Origin: Deltaproteobacteria bacterium
Lineage (GTDB): Bacteria > Desulfobacterota > GWC2-55-46 > DRQE01
Length of the DNA: 48,783 nt
NCBI GenBank assembly: GCA_024278765.1
Contig: JAJRSM010000068.1
Location: 1 to 48,783 of the forward strand
Reading direction: 5' to 3'
Below the pieces are notes generated by a model. It was not told the DNA's origin and made no database searches. It saw only the letters and a program-made list of their open reading frames with translations. Positions 28,844 to 36,829 of the stretch are shown piece after piece. Within the stretch, counting starts at the first letter, position 1. Each line of letters begins with the position of its first letter. A program made the position numbers and the translations under genes.

Positions 28844-29011
28844 CTAAGTCCGTTCACAACTGCTCACTTTAAAAAGCGATACGTTCAAAGCCAGGGAGGC
28901 GCCAGACCGGCTATTGACAGGACATTTGCCGCAACAATCATCCATGCCGCCTCCGAGCTTACACGCAAGCTCCTCCGGGTATATGCTACTTTGAGCAAGC
29001 CCCTTTACCAT
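28844..29011 (-). CDS. Small cysteine-containing hypothetical protein at the head of the TonB-receptor operon
   Basis: MVKGLAQSSIYPEELACKLGGGMDDCCGKCPVNSRSG.... The ORF-track start at 29101 would place the Fur box inside the coding region, so the internal ATG at 29011 is preferred. Confidence 0.4.
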   Translation of the reverse strand: MVKGLAQSSIYPEELACKLGGGMDDCCGKCPVNSRSGASLALNVSLFKVSSCERT

Positions 29012-29064
29012 TAATTCCGTAGTCCCGTTACAAAGGCACCAATACAAACCGGCCCCTACTGAAC

Positions 29065-29083
29065 GAAAATGATAATCAATTTC
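29065..29083. promoter_or_regulatory. Candidate Fur box
   Basis: GAAAATGATAATCAATTTC matches the classical GATAATGATAATCATTATC at 16 of 19 positions (counted by hand). Confidence 0.75.
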
Positions 29084-29317
29084 ACTTAGCTTGTCAAGCA
29101 TTACTTTCTGGAGGTCAAGCGATTGTCTCAGCAGAGGGGTTCTCCTCTACCGACAAGTCGCAGCTTAAAGCAAACGCGCAGGCCCTTTGAAACTCCTTTA
29201 TCTACGCCATATCAAGCAAAAATCTAACGGCATTGCTCTCCGTAAAACCGAATCCAAGACTAACCACAAACTGGATCGGGCTGTGCCTGAACAATCTCGT
29301 CCTTATTCCTGATTTTT

Positions 29318-29402
29318 AACGTAGGGCAACCCTTTAGGGTTGCGTCTTTTATCAGCCATAAAGCCAATACAAAAAAGCAAGGCTAAAGCCTTGCCCTACG
29401 TT
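29318..29402. repeat. Inverted-repeat element with matching ends
   Basis: aacgtagggcaaccctttagggttgc ... gcaaggctaaagccttgccctacgtt; outer 12 bp AACGTAGGGCAA/TTGCCCTACGTT are perfect inverted repeats. Confidence 0.75.
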
Positions 29403-29435
29403 GTACCTACAATATGATATACCCTCACCACCAAT

Positions 29436-29474
29436 CGTCATTGCGAGGAACGCAGTGACGTGGCAATCTCGTCC
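29436..29474. repeat. REP-like element (cgtcattgcgagg...cgtggcaatctcgtcc)
   Basis: cgtcattgcgaggaacgcagtgacgtggcaatctcgtcc resembles dispersed repeats common in many bacterial genomes. Confidence 0.65.
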
Positions 29475-29493
29475 TTATTCCTTTTCTTTTATT

Positions 29494-29526
29494 TGTCATC
29501 CTGAATTTATTTCAGGATCTGTCTTT
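29494..29526. repeat. REP-like palindromic element
   Basis: tgtcatcctgaatttatttcaggatctgtcttt, same family as 1196-1289 and 23897-23976. Confidence 0.8.
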
Positions 29527-29573
29527 ATTCCTTCTTAGTCTGAGTAACCAACGACAAGGATGACAGACTCTAT

Positions 29574-29596
29574 GGTTCAGGTTACAAACCTGAACC
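29574..29596. repeat. Perfect 10-bp hairpin
   Basis: ggttcaggtt-aca-aacctgaacc. Confidence 0.8.
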
Positions 29597-29707
29597 AGCA
29601 CAAGACAGACCATTGCAACTTTCCCTAGAATGTTGTATATTGCTATTAATAATCAAAAAAAATATTAAGTTTCACTATAACATCCCACAACTGTAAGTTA
29701 TTAAACC

Positions 29708-29848
29708 TTGAGTGCTTGTGCCCAAAATTGAATTTCCGTTGACTATCTGCGACGGTCACCTAAAAGTTACTCTTCATGCTACTAGCCCAGCATATTCTAT
29801 TATTCTGGATGGTTAGGTATAAGGGAATTACAGGGCATAAGCACTCAA
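29708..29848 (+). ncRNA. Predicted retron msr-msd RNA
   Basis: a1 ttgagtgcttgtgccc (29708-29723) pairs with a2 gggcataagcactcaa (29833-29848) over 16 bp with one G-U. Inside: msr-like hairpin CCGUUG-ACUAUCUG-CGACGG (29736-29755) and msd-like stem ACCUAA/UUAGGU (29758-29763/29813-29818) enclosing AUGCU/AGCAU. Ends 35 nt before the retron RT. Confidence 0.87.
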
Positions 29849-29883
29849 CACTTACCTACAAATAAATCTTAAGCGACTTTATC

Positions 29884-31518
29884 TTGAAGAATGACTTCCT
29901 CAACATTTTATCACCAGATGAATTGGCCTCTGTGTTCTCTCTCAACTATGACCAACTCGCTAAAATAATTTACGGATATCCTCCAAATATTAAATATAAA
30001 ACAATTACAATAAAAAAAAGGACTGGTGACGATAGGGTTCTTAGCATACCCTGTCGTAAGCTAAAACATATTCAAAAGAAACTAAGTGAAATTCTATATA
30101 CGATTTACGTACAGAAGCCACCTGCTCACGGTTTTTGTAAAGAGAGGAATGTAGTTACAAATGCACAGCAGCACCTAGACAAGAAGTTTATACTTAACCT
30201 AGACCTTAAAGATTTCTTTAGTTCTATCCATTTCGGGCGCGTTAAAAACATGTTCGCAAAGATGCCATATCAACTTCCCAGTAACGTGGCAACAGTACTA
30301 GCACAAATTTGTTGTCATGACAATAAACTGCCACAAGGCGCGCCTACATCACCTATTATATCCAATATGATATCTAGAAAACTAGACTCTAATTTGTCAG
30401 CCCTAGCAAAAAGATATCATGCAACCTATACAAGATATGCAGATGACATAACATTTTCATACACATGCTCAAAGAATAAACTTCCAACTGGGATGTTAAC
30501 TTATACTGATAGTGAAGTTTCCATTGGTAAAGAACTAGAGCGTGTAATTGTTGATAATGGCTTTGTTATAAATCGTTCTAAAGTTAGACTATGCACACCT
30601 AATCAAAGGCATGAAGTGACAGGATTAACTATCAATAAATTCCCCAATGTCAAGAGGTTTTATATTCGTCATATACAATCTATGTTATATGCATGGGAAA
30701 AATTCGGAGAAGAACCAGCTAAAAAACACTACGAAAAGAAGTATGCAGACACTCACAGGTTAAGAGCATCTAACTCATTACCTTCATTCCGATATGTGCT
30801 GCAAGGTAAAATCAATTACCTCAAAATGGTTCGTGGCAAGGCTGATCCTATATATCGTAAACTCGCATATAGATACAGTATTTGCATTGGGAAACCAAAA
30901 AAGTTTTTACAAGAAGATGGTTACGACAAGATAACGAATGCCCTTTATGTTTTATATAACCATGTTGATGAGAATCATGGGACTGCTTTTATGTTAAAAG
31001 GAGTTGGTCTAGTTACATGCAACCATGTCGTAGAAAGCCTCAAAGTTGGTCAAGACATTAATGGTCTTCTAGATGTATATAGTGGAAACAACCCTGAAAA
31101 AACACTTACTCTAGAGATAGTGGAAAAATTCAGTAATGATGACATAGCAATTCTTAAAATAATCGATAAAGAAAAAAAAGAACATCTACAGTATAATTTA
31201 CAACTAAGCGATAATTTAAAATTTAAAACTGGCGACAAAATAACTATTTGGGGTTTTCCAGAGCATTTAAAAGGAGACTCACCTTATTATGAGTCCTGTG
31301 CAATTACACAAGAAAAAAAGAACTATTTAGAAATTAAAAATGTATATATGATTTCAGGGACTGTTGTTCACGGTATGAGTGGTGGCCCTGTGCTAAATCA
31401 AGCTAATGAGGTGATAGGAATTATTGCCTTTGGCAGAGAAAACATAAGTGAGGCAAAAAAAACAATTTTTAATGGCTTTATCCCATGGAGGATTCCTTTG
31501 AAAAAAACCAAAGTCTGA
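29884..31518 (+). CDS. Retron reverse transcriptase fused to a C-terminal trypsin-like serine protease
   Basis: RT motifs NAQQH (NAxxH), NLDLKDFFSSI, LPQGAPTSPIISN, YTRYADDITFS, RHEVTGLTIN (VTG). Protease motifs GTAFMLKGVGLVTCNHVVE (His), NDDIAILKI (Asp), HGMSGGPVLNQANEVIGIIAFG (Ser). TTG start as given in the ORF track. Confidence 0.95.
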   Translation: MKNDFLNILSPDELASVFSLNYDQLAKIIYGYPPNIKYKTITIKKRTGDDRVLSIPCRKLKHIQKKLSEILYTIYVQKPPAHGFCKERNVVTNAQQHLDKKFILNLDLKDFFSSIHFGRVKNMFAKMPYQLPSNVATVLAQICCHDNKLPQGAPTSPIISNMISRKLDSNLSALAKRYHATYTRYADDITFSYTCSKNKLPTGMLTYTDSEVSIGKELERVIVDNGFVINRSKVRLCTPNQRHEVTGLTINKFPNVKRFYIRHIQSMLYAWEKFGEEPAKKHYEKKYADTHRLRASNSLPSFRYVLQGKINYLKMVRGKADPIYRKLAYRYSICIGKPKKFLQEDGYDKITNALYVLYNHVDENHGTAFMLKGVGLVTCNHVVESLKVGQDINGLLDVYSGNNPEKTLTLEIVEKFSNDDIAILKIIDKEKKEHLQYNLQLSDNLKFKTGDKITIWGFPEHLKGDSPYYESCAITQEKKNYLEIKNVYMISGTVVHGMSGGPVLNQANEVIGIIAFGRENISEAKKTIFNGFIPWRIPLKKTKV

Positions 31519-31548
31519 CCTACCTAGCGAACATCCCCCAAAACAAAA

Positions 31549-31582
31549 AAAGGGCCGCGCATCCACCCATGCGCAGCCCTTT
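31549..31582. terminator. Bidirectional intrinsic-type terminator between the retron and hcp
   Basis: AAAGGGC-C-GCGCAT-ccaccc-ATGCGC-A-GCCCTTT, A/T-flanked on both sides. Confidence 0.75.
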
Positions 31583-31652
31583 CTCTTGAAGACCGTCTAA
31601 GACGGCTATAAATCTACAATATTCTTACTAAATCAATCTACCATCCTAGATG

Positions 31653-31732
31653 GCTTGAACACCAACTGGTGCTTGAACACCCTTGGTGCTTAGGGTGCTT
31701 AAACGCCGACTGGCGCTTACGCACTCGCAGGT
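31653..31732. repeat. Degenerate ~18-bp tandem repeats spanning the hcp stop codon
   Basis: Units gcttgaacaccaactggt / gcttgaacacccttggt / gcttagggt / gcttaaacgccgactggc / gcttacgcactcgcaggt. Confidence 0.7.
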
Positions 31733-33372
31733 GCGAGCATCTCGGCTATTGCCTCGTCAGGGGTGCTGTTGCCCTTGATACCGAAGCCATCGACAAGTAC
31801 CTTGGTGACACCCGGTGACAAGAAGGCCGGAAGGGTTGGGCCAAGACGTATGCCCTTAACGCCGAGCGAGAGAAGAGCGAGCAAGACGACTACTGCCTTC
31901 TGCTCATACCATGCGATCTCATATGATATAGGTAGCTGGTTGATGTCTTCCAGACCGAATGCCTCTTTCAGCTGAAGTGCTATATAGGCAAGTGAATAGG
32001 AGTCATTACATTGGCCTGCATCGAGTACTCTTGGTATGCCGCCGATATCTCCGAGATCCAACATATTGTAGCGATACTTCGCACAACCTGCCGTAAGGAT
32101 AACCATATCCTCTGGAAGCTTAAGCGCAAGCTCGGTATAATAATTTCTGGCATCTGAATGACCATCGCAGCCGGCCATTACGACAAAGCGTTTGATAGCA
32201 CCTGACTTTACGGCCTCTATTACCTTATCGGCAACTGCCATTACCTGATCCTTTGCAAAGCCAATAGTTATCTTCTTACCTGCAACCGGGGTAAGGCTGC
32301 CGGCGGCCTGTGCCTTCTTGATTACGACTGAAAAATCCTTAGTCTTTCCCTCTTCTCTGTCTGCTATATGAACAAGCCCCGGCCACTCAACAAGACCCGT
32401 AGTAAAGAGACGGTCCTTATAAGATTCCCTTGGCTTCTTTATGCAGTTGGTCGTCATAAGTATCGCACCCTTGAAGTTCTCAAAATCGATGTGCTGCTGA
32501 TGCCATGCCATGCCGTAGTTGCCTTTAAGGTGATCGTATTTATTTAACTCGCCATAGGCATGTGCCGGAAGCATCTCGCTATGTGTATAGATATTTATGC
32601 CGGTATCTTTGGTCTGCTCCAGAAGCTCGGCCAGATCTTTAAGGTCATGGCCACTTATTAGAATACCAGGGCCTTCTACCAAAGAGGTATCGACCTCACT
32701 TACGGCCTGAGTACCAAAGGTCTCGGTATTGGCCTTATCAAGCAAGGCCATCGTGGTTACGGCCTGTGCGCCGCACTCAAGAACCAGGGCAGTTAACTCG
32801 TCGCCCGTGACATCTTCTCTGGTCATCTCGGCAAGAGCCTTTTCAGTGAAGGCATATAGCTCTGGGTTTTCCGCGCCAAGGATATAGGCGTTATCAACAT
32901 AAGCAGCCATTCCTTTCAATCCGTACATAAGCAGCTCTTTGAGCGAGCGGAGGTCTTCGTTCGCTTCGGCGAGTACCCCGACGGTCTCGGACTTTGCGAG
33001 CATCTCTTCGCGTGTCGTTACTGTAAATGTCGCACTATCATGGGTAGGTGCTTCTGCGCCATCGGTTGCGAGATACTTGGCCTGTACGGCATCGCGAACC
33101 TTCTGACCCTCTGTTATACGTGCCTCGAACCAGTCGCCGTCAAAGTTGACATTGGTAACGGTAGCAAAAAGACCCTCTACGATAAAGAGATCCATCGCAG
33201 CGTCTGTTATGCCGACGCTACGTGCCTTTACCGCCCAGAGAGAGATCCCCTTTAGCTGATGAACAAGCAGGTCCTGAAGATTAGCCACATCGGCGTGCTT
33301 GCCGCAGACTCCGTTCTTTGTACAAGCCACATTCTTTGCGGCCTCCTGACACTGAAAACAAAACATACCCAT
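31717..33372 (-). CDS. hcp: Hydroxylamine reductase / hybrid cluster protein
   Basis: MGMFCFQCQEAAKNVACTKNGVCGK, GILISGHDLKDLAELLEQTKDTGINIYTHSEMLPAHAYGELNKYDHLKGNYG. Confidence 0.96.
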   Translation of the reverse strand: MGMFCFQCQEAAKNVACTKNGVCGKHADVANLQDLLVHQLKGISLWAVKARSVGITDAAMDLFIVEGLFATVTNVNFDGDWFEARITEGQKVRDAVQAKYLATDGAEAPTHDSATFTVTTREEMLAKSETVGVLAEANEDLRSLKELLMYGLKGMAAYVDNAYILGAENPELYAFTEKALAEMTREDVTGDELTALVLECGAQAVTTMALLDKANTETFGTQAVSEVDTSLVEGPGILISGHDLKDLAELLEQTKDTGINIYTHSEMLPAHAYGELNKYDHLKGNYGMAWHQQHIDFENFKGAILMTTNCIKKPRESYKDRLFTTGLVEWPGLVHIADREEGKTKDFSVVIKKAQAAGSLTPVAGKKITIGFAKDQVMAVADKVIEAVKSGAIKRFVVMAGCDGHSDARNYYTELALKLPEDMVILTAGCAKYRYNMLDLGDIGGIPRVLDAGQCNDSYSLAYIALQLKEAFGLEDINQLPISYEIAWYEQKAVVVLLALLSLGVKGIRLGPTLPAFLSPGVTKVLVDGFGIKGNSTPDEAIAEMLAPASA

Positions 33373-33453
33373 AGTTTGACTCCTTTATTTGAATTATTAT
33401 TTAAAGTCGATTAATTACTCCTTCTAATATAAACAATATTAGCCGCCTTATAC

Positions 33454-33467
33454 ATGACAAAAGTCAA
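33454..33467. promoter_or_regulatory. Candidate CRP/FNR-family operator upstream of hcp
   Basis: ATGAC-AAAA-GTCAA, a 14-bp dyad about 80 bp upstream of hcp. Confidence 0.45.
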
Positions 33468-33657
33468 CAAAAAGACAAAAAGAAGCTATAATCAGCATAA
33501 CATGCAGTTCTATATAAGATTTTTAGAGAGAAGACAGACCTGAAATTTGTACTCTATTTGCTTTTGTGCTATTGTCTATGCAGACTTACAGAATTTCACC
33601 GAATACGTCATACAAATGCACTCAAACAGATCAAAGTAAAGCTCATTGGAGGGATGT

Positions 33658-34089
33658 ATGAGCAGTATAGATAAACTGAAACAGCACCATATAGCTATAG
33701 AAAAGATAGCCGAGGATATGTACAGTCACCTGGACGCAGCGGCACTATCTAAGAACGCTACCGAGGTAAGGACTCTTATGACCTCGCTTGGCGGCAAACT
33801 CTTGGTCCACTTCTCTGGAGAAAACAGCCAGGTATATGCCCCTCTGATGGCAAGCGAGGACGCAACAATAAAGGCCACCGCAGAAAAGTTTCATAACGGA
33901 ATAGACGCAGTAAAGGCCGCCGTATCCGCCTATACCGCTAACTGGCCGACAGCAGCATCTATCGAAGGCAAACCCGCCGAGTTCATTACCGAGACAAAAA
34001 AAGTCTTTGGCATACTCACCGATAGAATGGCCAAAGAAGACAAAGAGTTATATTCACTTTTACCAAAAGAAGAAGCCCAACCACAATAA
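33658..34089 (+). CDS. Hemerythrin-like domain protein
   Basis: LKQHHIAIEKI, LVHFSGENSQVYAPL, MAKEDKELYSLLP; ATG at 33658 follows ggaggg. Confidence 0.72.
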   Translation: MSSIDKLKQHHIAIEKIAEDMYSHLDAAALSKNATEVRTLMTSLGGKLLVHFSGENSQVYAPLMASEDATIKATAEKFHNGIDAVKAAVSAYTANWPTAASIEGKPAEFITETKKVFGILTDRMAKEDKELYSLLPKEEAQPQ

Positions 34090-34230
34090 ATAATACGTAC
34101 CTGTAGAAAAGTTAAAAGCCTGTAAAGGTCAAGCCAAAGTCTTTTCAAAGCCTCGATTGAAAAATATATAGCTACTTACGTAAATAAAAAAAGATCGGAC
34201 TAGTCTTGTTACCACAACAACGGATAAGCC

Positions 34231-34830
34231 ATGAGAACAGACAATATAATCAAGAGCCCTGATATGACTCGCCCCGACCGGCTGCCACCGGGGCAGCATC
34301 TGCGCGAAGACTGGCCAATCCTTCATTACGGTGATGTTCAGGATACCGAGCTACCCAAGTGGATATTTAAGATAACCGGCCTTGTGGATCAGCAAAAAGA
34401 ACTCACACACGAAGAATTCTCAAACCTTCCACACGTTGATATATTAACCGATATCCACTGCGTCACAGGCTGGTCTAAGTACGACAACCTATGGAGAGGC
34501 GTGAGCACCGCCGTAATAAAAGACCTGGTAAAGATCCACGAGACAGCACGGTTTGTTACCATACACGCAGCAGGCGAGTTTACGACCAACCTGCCTATCG
34601 AAGAATTCTTTAAAGAAGACTGCCTCTTTGCCTCCAGACACAATGGCGAACTCCTGGATCTCGACCACGGCTACCCGCTGCGCCTGGTAATCCCGGCCCT
34701 ATACTTCTGGAAGAGTGCAAAGTGGGTAACAGGCGTAGAGTTTACGGAAAAAGACTCCCCCGGCTTCTGGGAGCGTAATGGATACCACAACCACGGCGAT
34801 CCGTGGAAAGAAGAACGATACAGCCAATAG
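34231..34830 (+). CDS. Sulfite oxidase-like (molybdopterin-binding) oxidoreductase
   Basis: RLPPGQHLREDWPILHYGDV, DIHCVTGWSKYDNLWRGV, LDLDHGYPLRLVIPALYFWKSAKWVTGVEF. Confidence 0.92.
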   Translation: MRTDNIIKSPDMTRPDRLPPGQHLREDWPILHYGDVQDTELPKWIFKITGLVDQQKELTHEEFSNLPHVDILTDIHCVTGWSKYDNLWRGVSTAVIKDLVKIHETARFVTIHAAGEFTTNLPIEEFFKEDCLFASRHNGELLDLDHGYPLRLVIPALYFWKSAKWVTGVEFTEKDSPGFWERNGYHNHGDPWKEERYSQ

Positions 34831-34984
34831 GCCTCGCCAGCCGGGGTCTATGCAGACAGCAAAGGCCTCGCCAGCCGGGCAAATAGGCCGACGCAAGCCA
34901 GACTATCAAAAGACTTGATTGAGATTAAGGAGAGTCCCTCATTATATTTACCTTTAAAAAGGCCTTACCTTTATATCGATATTA

Positions 34985-35620
34985 ATGCTAATGCTTGTAT
35001 TATCTACTGTAGATGCCAGGAGCGCAGGGCTTGAGATCTCAGAGACACGGGAATACAAGGAGGCCCTTACTAAGGCCCGGCTAACAGCGGATTCTTTGCT
35101 TCGCCAGTACAAACAGGCACTACTAAGTCAGGGTGGAATAAAACAGGCCTTTCTGGCAGAATGTGTCGAACTGTGGCAGGGTATAGCAGTAGAATATTCA
35201 TCAAAGACAGGCTATATAGTCAGAAGGACCAGCCTTAAATACAGAAACCCGATTAACAAGCCCACGCCAGATGAAAAACGCGTTTTAAAAGATCTAAACA
35301 GGCTTTACAAAAAAGGCGAATTAAAGGCTGGACATGAAAATCATAGCATTGTCGAGAAAAGTAAGGTAAAATATTTACTATACATAAGGCCTCTCATAAC
35401 CAATAGGATGTGCCTGAATTGTCACGGAACGAGCTCCGATATAACGCCGGAGATTGGCAGAATCATCAAAAAGCTTTATCCAAAGGACAAGGCAGTAGGA
35501 CACGAAGTAGGAGATATCAGAGGGGCCGTAAGTATAATGTATAATGATACCTATGGACGAGAAAGACTGAGAAGGACAAACCAGACAGATATACCAGAGA
35601 CAGGCAGGTATAATAAATGA
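34985..35620 (+). CDS. DUF3365-type heme-binding domain protein
   Basis: RRTSLKYRNPINKPTPDEK, LYIRPLITNRMCLNCHG (CxxCH). Confidence 0.82.
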   Translation: MLMLVLSTVDARSAGLEISETREYKEALTKARLTADSLLRQYKQALLSQGGIKQAFLAECVELWQGIAVEYSSKTGYIVRRTSLKYRNPINKPTPDEKRVLKDLNRLYKKGELKAGHENHSIVEKSKVKYLLYIRPLITNRMCLNCHGTSSDITPEIGRIIKKLYPKDKAVGHEVGDIRGAVSIMYNDTYGRERLRRTNQTDIPETGRYNK

Positions 35621-36138
35621 AAACCAATACCAGCGCAGCCATCCACGGACGGCTGACACTAGGCTTACTAATAATATTAATGGTAATTATGACGACAAAT
35701 GCAGAGGCTGCCCCTAATCCGCGCGGAGTAGATTCGATAGAGGCAAATAGCTGGGTCTTGAGTGATACCGAAGGGACATTTATCGTCGACGTAAGGACCA
35801 GAGCCGAATACGAGTTCGTTGGCCACCCCGACACGCCAAACGGGGTAGCCAATATCCCCTATATGTTCTATGAGGGTTGGACGCCCAATACAAACTTTGT
35901 CACTGACGTAGAGGCACAGTTCAAAAAGACAGACAGGCTCATAATAATGTGCCGAAGCGGTCAACGCGCCCATCACGCCGCACGCACGCTGATGCAGGCT
36001 GGCTTTACGGATATATATTACATGACCGATAGCTTTGAAGGACCAAAAGACAAAGACGGCTACAGGACTGTTAGCGGCTGGAAGGTACGCAAACTCCCCT
36101 ACACCTATAAACTTGAAGAAGACCTTATCTATAAATAA
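35617..36138 (+). CDS. Rhodanese-like domain protein, exported
   Basis: FIVDVRTRAEYEFVGHPDTPNGVANIPY, LIIMCRSGQRAHHAARTLMQAGFTDIYYM; N-terminal signal-like segment. Confidence 0.9.
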   Translation: MKTNTSAAIHGRLTLGLLIILMVIMTTNAEAAPNPRGVDSIEANSWVLSDTEGTFIVDVRTRAEYEFVGHPDTPNGVANIPYMFYEGWTPNTNFVTDVEAQFKKTDRLIIMCRSGQRAHHAARTLMQAGFTDIYYMTDSFEGPKDKDGYRTVSGWKVRKLPYTYKLEEDLIYK

Positions 36139-36147
36139 TCCAACCAG

Positions 36148-36801
36148 ATGACAATAATCAACCCGAAAATAATACTCGGCTCTGCCTCGCCTCGCAGGCG
36201 CGAACTACTCTGCGATATCATAACAGAGTTCACCGTCGTGACCGCAGATATAGACGAGACCCCGCTAGCCGGAGAGACCCCGCTTGACTATACCCTGAGG
36301 CTTGCCCACGGCAAGGCCGCAAAGGTCGCCGAAAAACTGGCCGCCAGAGCCCTTAAACCAGACCCGGACGATAGTAATAAAGAGCACGCCTCCTTCATCA
36401 TAATAGGGGCAGATACTACGGTCGAACTCGACGGTAAAATCTTTGGCAAACCAGCGTCCAGAGCAGAGGCCGAAGAGATGCTCGCCAGCCTCAGCAACAA
36501 TACGCACAGCGTGGTAACGGCCTTTGCAGTCCTTGATACTGCTACGGATAAATGCCTGATTCGTGCGGTGCGAAGCCTTGTGACGATGAGAGAGTTAAGC
36601 AAGGATGAAATATCTGAGTACGTGGCAACCGGTGAGTGTGACGATAAGGCCGGGGCATACGCCATCCAGGGCGGAGCAGCCGAATTCATTGAGACTATTC
36701 AGGGGTCATATACAAATATCGTGGGGCTACCAATCGAAGAAGTGCGAGACGCCCTGGCCGAGATAAGCCCACAACCAACGCCACCTCTGACAAACAACTA
36801 G
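36148..36801 (+). CDS. maf: Maf family nucleotide pyrophosphatase
   Basis: LGSASPRRRELL, IIGADTTVELDGKIFGKP, GGAAEFIETIQGSYTNIVGLPI. Confidence 0.95.
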   Translation: MTIINPKIILGSASPRRRELLCDIITEFTVVTADIDETPLAGETPLDYTLRLAHGKAAKVAEKLAARALKPDPDDSNKEHASFIIIGADTTVELDGKIFGKPASRAEAEEMLASLSNNTHSVVTAFAVLDTATDKCLIRAVRSLVTMRELSKDEISEYVATGECDDKAGAYAIQGGAAEFIETIQGSYTNIVGLPIEEVRDALAEISPQPTPPLTNN

Positions 36802-36829
36802 CGACGATATATTGCCGTTGTTAACTGCC

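Noticed and set aside
29318-29596. Possible CRISPR array because of multiple palindromic repeats
   Set aside because: Repeats are different from each other and irregularly spaced, with no regular spacers and no cas genes in the window.
31540-31740. attR-like copy of the tRNA-Ala 3' end at the right boundary of the accessory block
   Set aside because: No match to ggttgggagttcgatcctcctaccctccacca was seen between the retron and hcp.
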